Positions 1 to 6,816 of a DNA stretch of 36,985 nt are shown here, one piece after another. Position 1 is the first letter of the stretch, and each line of letters starts with the position of its first letter. The DNA is taken from assembly GCA_022774505.1 (NCBI GenBank), contig JALFLW010000094.1, positions 1 to 36,985 on the forward strand. Direction: 5' to 3'. The notes below the pieces were generated by a model, which saw nothing but the letters and a program-made list of their open reading frames with translations, made no database searches and was not told where the DNA came from. A program made the position numbers and the translations under genes. The stretch comes from Lachnospiraceae bacterium. Its GTDB lineage: Bacteria; Bacillota; Clostridia; Lachnospirales; Lachnospiraceae.

Positions 1-152
1 TCTGTAAAACTTGGGGCGTAAGTACCAGCGGGTGCAAGTGCCTCTCGAAACCCCTGATTCCCACCTTGGGGTGAATACGGGAGGATGCGTTCATCAAACA
101 TCAAAGCAGCAAAGCAATTCGTCTTTTCGAAATCCGTAAGTGACAAGACAAT
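1..152. other. Gene-free left edge, structured, possible end of a mobile element
   Basis: No complete gene is visible. The stretch can fold into a nested stem: CCTCTCG at 41-47 pairs with CGGGAGG at 78-84 (one G-U), and inside it ACCCC at 50-54 pairs with GGGGT at 68-72. On the minus strand a frame opens with ATG at 101-99 and stays open to the window edge (33 codons). On the plus strand a frame runs from the edge to TGA at about 72-74. Neither matches a family I recognise. A structured RNA or the 3' end of an IS200/IS605-like element would fit, but this is inference only. Confidence 0.3.
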
Positions 153-174
153 TTTTTTAGTCACAGCTCACGAA
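153..174 (+). repeat. 22-bp repeat, left copy
   Basis: These 22 bases, starting TTTTTTAGTC and ending CTCACGAA, recur exactly and in the same orientation at 36847-36868. Sequences on either side of the two copies do not match. Just upstream, CGTAAGTGAC at 135-144 can partly pair with the GTCAC and CTCACG parts of the repeat, giving an imperfect hairpin. Chance is an unlikely explanation for a 22-base match in 37 kb. Confidence 0.7.
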
Positions 175-277
175 TTAATTTGTTTTTCAAGGCAAAATGC
201 TATTTCCTCTTATTGACATAAGATATATTATGGGTTGCTTCCCATTATTGGTATGGGAAGTCTTAGTTAAGTATATA

Positions 278-898
278 CTAATATCCATATTTTTTCAGGT
301 CTACCTGTCCATTGACCACTTCGATCCCATCTGCCTCTAAACGCCTGGCCTGCTCATTTTCGCCTCCAAAGGCAAATGCCCCCGCCAACTGCCCTTTTGA
401 ATTGACAACACGGTAGCATGGGATGCCTTCCGGATCAGGATTACGATGAAGTGCATTTCCTACCGCCCGGTACATCCTTGGATTTCCTGCCATCTCAGCC
501 ACTCTTGCATAAGTTGCCACCTTTCCCCGTGGGATCTGCCTGACTGCATCATATATCCGTTTTGATGGACTGTCTGTCACAAGCTCATAGCTTTCCCTGA
601 TCATACGCTTAATGTCTTTGTCCGGGATACTTCCATCCAGGATCACAGTATTCCAATGCTCCTTATTCTGGTGCCAGCCGGGTATCACCGCCTCATATGC
701 ACTACGCCAGAAATCCCGCCATTCCGGATCTGCCTTTACATTGAGATGAATATAACCTTCTCTTTCGTATGTCCACAAAAAAGCTTTCCTGCTTCCCTTT
801 ACACGCACCAGCTGCCAGTTATCATCCCGAAAAGGGGCATCCTGATAGGCTGCCGGAAATGATAGACCGAATTTCAAAGCTTCCTCCCTTGTTGTCAT
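278..898 (-). CDS. YjbR/MmcQ-like domain fused to MGMT-family alkyltransferase-like domain
   Basis: This 206-residue protein joins two DNA-related domains. Residues about 1-108 resemble the MmcQ/YjbR fold. Residues about 111-206 resemble the C-terminal domain of O6-alkylguanine-DNA alkyltransferase, which removes alkyl groups from guanine. The usual PCHRV active-site motif reads PCYRV here, so the alkyl-acceptor Cys (C161) is kept while the neighbouring His is Tyr. Alkyltransferase-like proteins that only bind lesions lack the Cys, so this one could still be catalytic. I chose the ATG at 898 because GGAG lies 9 bases upstream. ATGs at 913 and 931 are alternatives, and 931 overlaps the stop of the upstream CLC gene. 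It is the last gene of the five-gene run. The domain assignment is good; the substrate is unknown. Confidence 0.82.
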   Translation of the reverse strand: MTTREEALKFGLSFPAAYQDAPFRDDNWQLVRVKGSRKAFLWTYEREGYIHLNVKADPEWRDFWRSAYEAVIPGWHQNKEHWNTVILDGSIPDKDIKRMIRESYELVTDSPSKRIYDAVRQIPRGKVATYARVAEMAGNPRMYRAVGNALHRNPDPEGIPCYRVVNSKGQLAGAFAFGGENEQARRLEADGIEVVNGQVDLKKYGY

Positions 899-930
899 CT
901 TTCTTTTCTCCATTCTATCCTTTATTTTCA

Positions 931-2139
931 TTAATCTAATACATGCTGTGCAGAATAAATAGACCTGTTTCCATTTACCGCATAGGCAATGGCACATGCC
1001 AGGACAAATGCCAGGGCATTACCTGTTCCAAACACTTCCATGCCGATCAGTATGGGAGCGATCAGCGTATTCGTTGCGCTTCCAAATACGGCAGCATATC
1101 CCAAAGCTGCACACGCCTCCGCCGGCAGACCGCAGATTCCTCCCAGAACAATTCCAAGCGTTGCTCCCATCGAAAATAACGGTGTAACCTCTCCACCCTG
1201 AAATCCAATGGAAAGTGTCAGAACCGTCAACAATAATTTGATGATCCAGTCATAATAACAGACAGTCTGTCCGTCAAATGCCGCAGCGATAAGATTGGTC
1301 CCCAGTCCACAATATCTACCCTGATACAATACCGCCAGAAGGATTACTAATGGAATAGAAACGATACCGATCCTCGCATAGGGATTTACAAAAATATGAC
1401 TCATCTTTTCTTTGGACCATTTCAATAATCCGGCAAAAACACGCCCTGTCAATCCAAAAATAATACCAAAAATAATGATCGCAGCAAATACATTTCTATC
1501 CGAGATAGTAAGCTTTGCACCGATATTTACGGCAAACTTTTCCAAGCCAAGCCAATGAGACGTAAAAGATGCCGCATACGAAGCCGTTATGGCCGAAAGC
1601 ATCGCTGCATATTCCATTTTTCCCGCTGTGATCACTTCCATAGCAAAAAATGCTGCTGCCAAAGGTGTCTGGAATAATCCGCCAAATCCAGCAGCCATAC
1701 CTGTGATAAGCATTGTCTTTTTGTTTCCGCTGATATGAAATCTGTCTTCCAGGGTATGGCCTACCACCGCACCGATCTGCACTGCTACACCCTCTCTGCC
1801 GGCACTTCCTCCAAACAAATGTGTCATCCAGGTTCCTACTGTGACCAGAGGGATCAATACCAGTGGAATATGACCCCTTTTTCCCTGTCCTGTTTCCAGT
1901 ACAAGTCCCATCCCTTTCAGGCTTTCCTCACTAAAAAAATGATAAAGCCACACGATCACAAGACCTGCCCCAGGCAGAAAGGGCAGAAGATACCACACAT
2001 GGCCGGTACGAAAATCAGACAATGCGAGCAACACACGTCCAAATACAGCATCGATTCCTCCCACCAATACACCGGTGACTATAGCTGCTATCAGATACCT
2101 GACTGCTCCTGTTATCTTTTTACTTGATTCCTTTAACAT
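931..2139 (-). CDS. CLC-family anion transporter, probable fluoride (CLC-F type) exporter
   Basis: A 402-residue multi-pass membrane protein of the CLC chloride channel/antiporter family. Its gate region is GSAGREGVAVQ (residues 111-121), where E116 sits at the position of the CLC gating glutamate. The later pore motif is GGEVTP (315-320) rather than the GGIFAP-type motif of chloride CLCs. GREG with T or V and GGEVTP are features I associate with the CLC-F subgroup, which exports fluoride in exchange for protons, so fluoride detoxification is the favoured role by inference. At about 400 residues it is compact, with no CBS domains. The start has GAGG nine bases upstream. It follows the sensor kinase after 24 bases and precedes the YjbR-MGMT gene, so it is probably cotranscribed. 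A chloride role cannot be excluded from sequence alone. Confidence 0.88.
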   Translation of the reverse strand: MLKESSKKITGAVRYLIAAIVTGVLVGGIDAVFGRVLLALSDFRTGHVWYLLPFLPGAGLVIVWLYHFFSEESLKGMGLVLETGQGKRGHIPLVLIPLVTVGTWMTHLFGGSAGREGVAVQIGAVVGHTLEDRFHISGNKKTMLITGMAAGFGGLFQTPLAAAFFAMEVITAGKMEYAAMLSAITASYAASFTSHWLGLEKFAVNIGAKLTISDRNVFAAIIIFGIIFGLTGRVFAGLLKWSKEKMSHIFVNPYARIGIVSIPLVILLAVLYQGRYCGLGTNLIAAAFDGQTVCYYDWIIKLLLTVLTLSIGFQGGEVTPLFSMGATLGIVLGGICGLPAEACAALGYAAVFGSATNTLIAPILIGMEVFGTGNALAFVLACAIAYAVNGNRSIYSAQHVLD

Positions 2140-2163
2140 TCTCTTTTCCTCTTTGTATCATTT

Positions 2164-3405
2164 CTATCCATTTATATTACCATAAAAAGTCACAAAATTC
2201 TCCTCTGATCTCACGGAAATGTTTCCTTTATAGCTGTCAGTGATCTTTTTGGCAATCGATAATCCGATACCATGCCCACCAGTCTTAGAAGAACGTGAAC
2301 TGTCATTTCTGTAAAACCGGTCAAACAGCCTGTTCGTATCCTCAAACTGCTCCTTAGAGGTATTAGATACCGAAAAATCAATTCCATGATTCGATTTTTC
2401 CACCTTCCAGATCACACTTCCATTATCGCTGACATATTTTGCCGCATTATCCATTAATATTGTAAATAACTGCTCCATCTGTTCCGGATCTGCCTTAATA
2501 TTTGTATTCTTTTCAATATCCAGTTGCAACGTTACATTTTTGCGTTCCAGCACTTCCCTGAAAGATTCCGATATATTTTTTACAAGATCCGACATATCCA
2601 CATCTCTCCGATTCTGCTTTTCCTGCACCTCATCCAGCTTGGCCAGTGTTAATAATTGATTGATCAGTTTTCCCATCCGTTTTGACTGCTCAATGATATT
2701 GTCCAGCCATTCACTCCCTTGGCCCTTATACTGTAATACCTCTGCATTGGCCGAAATGATTGCGAGAGGAGTTTTAAGCTCATGACTCGCATCCGTAATA
2801 AACTGCTTCTGTTTCTGCGAATTGATTTCAAACGGACGCACTACTCTTTTGGATGCAACAGCAAAAATCACTGTGATCAGGATTGTCAGTAATGCTTCCA
2901 CCCCGATCGTTAAGGTAAGAACAAGTCGGTAAAATTCATGATTTTCTCTGCAATCTAAAAAGATCACCGCAGACAATTTTCCATCTGTATATCCCTTGCG
3001 ATACCGATAGGTTCCTATATTTCCCACATCATTTTTTCTATAGAAGACCAGCTTTGTCATTCTCTGTGCCCTTTTTTCATTTACCGCTGCAATATGTTCC
3101 ATATCCACGGAAATAATTTCTTTGTCCTGATTTACGGACACACAAAAATAACGGGTCCTATAGGCAGACTCTTCATTAAATTCATGAAATTTATTTTCCC
3201 AAAACACTCCGTTCGTCTGTTTTTCCTCATAATCTTTCAATTTGGGAACAGTCCCGTTATTTTCACTGATGATCTGTGTCATCATATCTGCCTGATCATT
3301 ATTATAAGACTGCAGGCATCCAAGCACCAGAAATGTCATAAGGATAAACACGGCTACAACGGATCCAAATACGATTCCTACCAGATTTCGCCGTAATTTT
3401 TTCAT
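2164..3405 (-). CDS. Membrane sensor histidine kinase
   Basis: A 413-residue two-component sensor kinase. It has a membrane segment at about 11-31, an extracytoplasmic region at about 32-160 that would be the sensor, and a second membrane segment at about 162-184. No clear HAMP domain follows. The dimerisation box ITDASHELKTPL carries the phospho-accepting H208. The ATPase domain has an N box with N320 in DNAAKY and a G box GGHGIGLSIAKK near 376-387. Its ATG overlaps the stop codon of the response regulator (ATGA), so the two are translationally coupled partners. I do not recognise the sensor region, so the stimulus is unknown. Neighbours suggest envelope, ion or nucleotide stress. Confidence 0.93.
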   Translation of the reverse strand: MKKLRRNLVGIVFGSVVAVFILMTFLVLGCLQSYNNDQADMMTQIISENNGTVPKLKDYEEKQTNGVFWENKFHEFNEESAYRTRYFCVSVNQDKEIISVDMEHIAAVNEKRAQRMTKLVFYRKNDVGNIGTYRYRKGYTDGKLSAVIFLDCRENHEFYRLVLTLTIGVEALLTILITVIFAVASKRVVRPFEINSQKQKQFITDASHELKTPLAIISANAEVLQYKGQGSEWLDNIIEQSKRMGKLINQLLTLAKLDEVQEKQNRRDVDMSDLVKNISESFREVLERKNVTLQLDIEKNTNIKADPEQMEQLFTILMDNAAKYVSDNGSVIWKVEKSNHGIDFSVSNTSKEQFEDTNRLFDRFYRNDSSRSSKTGGHGIGLSIAKKITDSYKGNISVRSEENFVTFYGNING

Positions 3406-4073
3406 ACGGATTCCTCCTTTTTCAGATGAATTTTTCCATCCTCTTCAATAAGCCTGATCTTTCCATGGATCTGTGTCAGTTTATTATTCAGATATGCGAC
3501 ATACAGTGTGATCTCATCGGTGCCCACGTCCCCCTGAAAAACCTGTGTCACAATATCATCTATCGAATAACTGACTACTTCTTTTTCCAAAAACATGGCC
3601 AGAAGTTTCGCTTCTCTGGCACTCAGTATCAGACTTCCTGATATTGCCGAGAGCTCATTACTCTCCAGATTCAATGTTACATTGGATACATTCAGTATCG
3701 TCTTCTGATATTCCCTGTTTCTTCGTATCATCGCATTTACCCTTGCCACAAGCTCCCCCATGGCAAAAGGCTTTGCAAGATAATCATCTGCTCCTTTATT
3801 TAGTCCGTCAATGCGATCCTCTGTTTCCGCCTTAGCCGTCAACAGAAGCACCGGTGTATAATCGGCCCGTCGGCGCATATTTTCAGCCACCTCCGTGCCC
3901 TGCATTCCGGGCATCATAATATCAAGAATGACCATATCAAAATGCTCCTTCTGCAGTATTTCATCAGCCTGCAGCCCGTCCATAACCGCGGTTACTTCAA
4001 AACCTTCCATTTTAAGAACCTCTGTGACGGCCATTGATAATCCCATTTCATCTTCCGCATATAATAATCTCAT
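3402..4073 (-). CDS. OmpR/PhoB-type response regulator
   Basis: A 223-residue transcription factor. The receiver domain (about 1-115) has the acidic pocket E7-D8, phospho-acceptor D51 in ILDIMMPG, T79 and K101. The C-terminal part (about 128-220) resembles the winged-helix DNA-binding domain of OmpR/PhoB regulators and ends in a predicted hairpin-wing stretch. It is less conserved than usual there. The start follows the stop of the alarmone synthetase gene by only 4 bases, and the end overlaps the kinase start. It is therefore the cognate regulator of the kinase and probably shares one mRNA with the synthetase. Its targets are unknown; autoregulation of the run is plausible. Confidence 0.94.
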   Translation of the reverse strand: MRLLYAEDEMGLSMAVTEVLKMEGFEVTAVMDGLQADEILQKEHFDMVILDIMMPGMQGTEVAENMRRRADYTPVLLLTAKAETEDRIDGLNKGADDYLAKPFAMGELVARVNAMIRRNREYQKTILNVSNVTLNLESNELSAISGSLILSAREAKLLAMFLEKEVVSYSIDDIVTQVFQGDVGTDEITLYVAYLNNKLTQIHGKIRLIEEDGKIHLKKEESV

Positions 4074-4077
4074 TTTC

Positions 4078-4680
4078 CTATTCCTTTCGAATCATATCTC
4101 TCAGCGTCTGCATCGACAGATCTGTGGATGCCATTTCACCCGCACATCTTTTCAGCTCCTTTTCAATCAATGCTGCATTTTCAATATGTTTTTTATATCT
4201 CATCTCATGCTCCAGACTGGCCCAGCAGTCCATGGCAATCGTCCTGATCTGTATTTCAACACGAAGCCGTTCATTTTCTGTTCCACAAAACGGACACTCA
4301 AGAATCACATGATAGCTCCTATAACCATTCTGTTTCGGGGAAGAAATATAATCTTTTTCTTTTATCACAGTATATCGTCCGTCCTCTTTTATGTACTGAA
4401 CAATTCTATACACATCTCCCACAAAATGTGTTACCAGACGAAATCCAATTATGTCCGATATTTGGCACATTGCCTCTTCGACATTTTCCTGCAGTCCCTT
4501 TCTTTTTAGTTTTTCCTGCAGTCCCTCCGGAGATTTTATCCTGCTGCGGATATGTTCTACCGGTACCTCTCCCTGTTCTCCGGCAATAGCAGCTACAATG
4601 TCATCCAGCCATTGCAGCACCTCTCCTTTCAACTCCTGCAGAGGTTCATAATATTTTCCATAATATTCTCTTTCTTCCAT
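4078..4680 (-). CDS. Small alarmone synthetase, RelA/SpoT synthetase domain
   Basis: A 200-residue stand-alone (p)ppGpp synthetase. It has no HD hydrolase domain and no TGS/ACT regulatory domains, as in YjbM/YwaC-type enzymes. The family motifs are present in order: SRIKSPEGLQEKL (about 46-58), D76-x-x-G-x-R81, NGYRSYH (118-124), EIQIRT (142-147) and WASLEHEMRYK (153-163). The set suggests an active pyrophosphokinase moving pyrophosphate from ATP to GDP or GTP. An unusual CPFCG stretch (residues 129-133) sits between two core strands. It is the first gene of the minus-strand run and is followed within 4 bases by a response regulator, so stress sensing and alarmone output are physically linked. 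The AGG seven bases before the ATG is a modest ribosome site. Confidence 0.92.
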   Translation of the reverse strand: MEEREYYGKYYEPLQELKGEVLQWLDDIVAAIAGEQGEVPVEHIRSRIKSPEGLQEKLKRKGLQENVEEAMCQISDIIGFRLVTHFVGDVYRIVQYIKEDGRYTVIKEKDYISSPKQNGYRSYHVILECPFCGTENERLRVEIQIRTIAMDCWASLEHEMRYKKHIENAALIEKELKRCAGEMASTDLSMQTLRDMIRKE

Positions 4681-4872
4681 TGCGATACCTATACCCTTCC
4701 AGACATCCGATTACCTCTGTATGCCAATCTTTAAAAGCTGTATACAGGAAGTATTGTACTATATCATTATGAAAAATGTATGAACCCATTTGCGTTATCG
4801 TGCAAAAAGAGATATTCTTATGGATGTCAGATATATATCCGGCTTAATATTTAGAAAGGTATTGTCATTGCA

Positions 4873-5703
4873 ATGTCAAATATTATACATATTACTGATT
4901 TAGACAGCCCCGAATTGGATCTCTACACCCGATATTCCGAAGTGCAGCTGCTGCATTATTATGAACCGGATGGTGGTATATTTATTGCCGAAAGTCCGAA
5001 AGTCATTTCCCGGGCTCTGGATATGGGCTGCTGTCCTATCTCGCTGCTTACAGAACCAAAACATATCACAACACAGCTTGCAGATATTATTCCACGCTGT
5101 GCAGACATCCCTATATATACTGCCCCTTATGATATTTTAACAAAGCTGACCGGCTACGCACTCACCCGTGGTGCTCTCTGTGCCATGCACCGTCCGAAGC
5201 CGGCAGATGTATTTGAGCTGTGCCGTACTGCCCATCGCATTGCTGTACTTGAAAACGTAGTAAATCCGACAAATGTGGGTGCAATAATACGTTCGGCAGC
5301 TGCTCTTGACATGGATGCAGTCCTTCTGACTCCCGGATGCAGCGATCCTTTATACCGTCGTGCCGCCAGGGTAAGCATGGGTACTGTATTCCAGATTCCA
5401 TGGACATATCTGCCCTCTTCGCCCGTTTTCAAAAACATGCCGCTCCACTACACGCAATTATTAAAGGAACTGGGATTTACGACCGCTGCCATGGCTCTCT
5501 GCGACCATTCGCTCTCCATTACCGATCCTATCCTATCAAATGCAGATAAGCTTTCCATCATTTTAGGCACCGAGGGAGATGGATTAGCCCCGGAAACGAT
5601 TCACTTCTGCGACCACACGGTAATGATACCAATGTCACACAATGTTGATTCCTTAAACGTGGCGGCTGCCAGTGCCGTAGCATTTTTTGAAATCAATCAC
5701 TAA
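4873..5703 (+). CDS. SpoU/TrmH-family RNA 2'-O-methyltransferase
   Basis: A 276-residue SPOUT methyltransferase that should add a methyl group from S-adenosylmethionine to a ribose 2'-OH in rRNA or tRNA. The three SpoU motifs are clear: NPTNVGAIIRS (131-141) with the catalytic Arg, ILGTEGDGLAPE (about 230-241), and MIPMSHNVDSLNVAAASAVA (about 251-270), where the knot is formed. Residues 1-100 form an N-terminal region like the substrate-binding domain of TrmH/RlmB relatives. AAAGG lies about 13 bases before the ATG, a rather long spacing. It is divergent from the alarmone synthetase and stands alone. The exact target nucleotide cannot be told from sequence. Confidence 0.92.
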   Translation: MSNIIHITDLDSPELDLYTRYSEVQLLHYYEPDGGIFIAESPKVISRALDMGCCPISLLTEPKHITTQLADIIPRCADIPIYTAPYDILTKLTGYALTRGALCAMHRPKPADVFELCRTAHRIAVLENVVNPTNVGAIIRSAAALDMDAVLLTPGCSDPLYRRAARVSMGTVFQIPWTYLPSSPVFKNMPLHYTQLLKELGFTTAAMALCDHSLSITDPILSNADKLSIILGTEGDGLAPETIHFCDHTVMIPMSHNVDSLNVAAASAVAFFEINH

Positions 5704-5770
5704 CGGAGTCTTCCCATACCGGTGATCAGGAAACACCCCATAACTGGTTACATATCGACACCTGTTATCC

Positions 5771-5799
5771 TTGATTTTTTATGATAAATATAAGATAAT
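5771..5799 (+). promoter_or_regulatory. Candidate promoter for the SnoaL/LytTR regulator
   Basis: TTGATT at 5771-5776 and GATAAT at 5794-5799 are separated by 17 bases, close to a vegetative sigma promoter. The leader downstream contains two short inverted repeats, GTCTG/CAGAC (5811-5828) and CCGCA/TGCGG (5839-5853), which could be operators or leader hairpins. This is sequence inspection only. Confidence 0.5.
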
Positions 5800-5886
5800 A
5801 ATTGTACTTTGTCTGCCAAAACACAGACAGATTTCACACCGCAAAATCTGCGGCAAATAATACTATAAGGGATAAGGGGAACTTTC

Positions 5887-6714
5887 ATGAACACAACCGG
5901 ACTGATCGCTCAGAGTGTAAATATTTTAAACTGTTATTACAAGAATGATATACAGCCTTTTATTGATGCCATGCATGAGGATATTCATTGGTATGGTCCA
6001 TGTGATGGACAGATCATTTCTTCCAGAAAAAAATTGATCGAAACATTTTCAAAGGAAAATAACACATTAACCTTTGAGCTTTCCGATATGAAATCAAAAC
6101 TTCTTTGGAAAGATAAAGACAGCTGTGAGATTGTCGTAACCTTTCTGGTTGATACATTTTATCCTGATAATAAAGTGATACACTGCAATCAAAGAGTGCT
6201 ATTAAACTGGAGACAGGTCTGGATAAAGGACGAAAACGGAAAGTGGAAAACCGAGCCAAGGATACGCACCTGTTTTATTGCCAATGCCATTCCCATGGAC
6301 TCCAGAGATGTCATATATCCGATTCATTTTACAGAGACTCCGGTAGCGGATCATTTTATTCTCCCTGCTGCAGCCAAACGCATAAGTTTTAAAGGAAAAG
6401 ATAACAGTCTGTTATATCTTGCTGAAAATGAACTCATTTATATTAAAAGTGATGGACATTATACAACACTTCATTGTCTCCATGACTCCTTTGAAAGCTC
6501 AGAAGCCATTACAGCTCTTGAGGAGCGTTTTCCTGATCTGCTCATACGGGTTCATAAAAGCTATCTGATCAATCCGTCATTTTTAAAAACACTCCGCAGA
6601 TATGAGGCAGAAATGACAGAGGGAAGCTGTATACCTGTTTCATCACGAAGATATCGTGATACCAAAGAGCAGATCAATCAATATTTAGAACAAAAAAAGA
6701 ATATTAATAACTAA
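5887..6714 (+). CDS. SnoaL/NTF2-like domain fused to LytTR DNA-binding domain
   Basis: A 275-residue predicted transcription regulator. Residues about 5-135 look like an NTF2/SnoaL-type small-molecule pocket, by pattern: a leading helix with NCYYKNDIQPFIDAM, HEDIHWYGP, and a closing strand with WRQVWIKDENGKWK. Residues about 160-268 are a LytTR domain, with ENELIYIKSDGHYTTLH, a central RVHKSYLINPSFLKTL and VSSRRYRDTK. LytTR domains usually bind DNA behind a receiver domain. Here the receiver is replaced by a possible ligand-binding module, so it may be a one-component regulator. GGGG lies 7-10 bases before the ATG. It stands just upstream of, and in the same direction as, the DXS-like gene, which has its own promoter. 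No signal peptide or membrane segment is seen. Confidence 0.8.
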   Translation: MNTTGLIAQSVNILNCYYKNDIQPFIDAMHEDIHWYGPCDGQIISSRKKLIETFSKENNTLTFELSDMKSKLLWKDKDSCEIVVTFLVDTFYPDNKVIHCNQRVLLNWRQVWIKDENGKWKTEPRIRTCFIANAIPMDSRDVIYPIHFTETPVADHFILPAAAKRISFKGKDNSLLYLAENELIYIKSDGHYTTLHCLHDSFESSEAITALEERFPDLLIRVHKSYLINPSFLKTLRRYEAEMTEGSCIPVSSRRYRDTKEQINQYLEQKKNINN

Positions 6715-6751
6715 GACTTATAAAAATTATATAAAGTGTTGTCTTCCCGCC

Positions 6752-6782
6752 TTGACCTAAAGTCAGCTTTAAGTGATATACT
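6752..6782 (+). promoter_or_regulatory. MerR-type promoter, 19-bp spacer with central dyad
   Basis: TTGACC at 6752-6757 and TATACT at 6777-6782 are separated by 19 bases rather than 17. The spacer contains a near-perfect dyad, ACCTAAAG (6755-6762) and CTTTAAGT (6767-6774), with a 4-base centre. A long spacer holding a dyad is the hallmark of promoters that MerR-family activators twist into shape. It points to the DXS-like gene, whose ATG is 34 bases after the -10. No MerR gene lies in the window. A standard reading (TTGACC, 17 bases, GATATA) is also possible. Confidence 0.6.
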
Positions 6783-6816
6783 TATTCTATAAATCTATAG
6801 TCAGGAGGATAAATAT

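Noticed and set aside
4681-4872. Fluoride riboswitch for the CLC operon
   Set aside because: I could not find the conserved crcB-motif segments by eye. A covariance search would be decisive.
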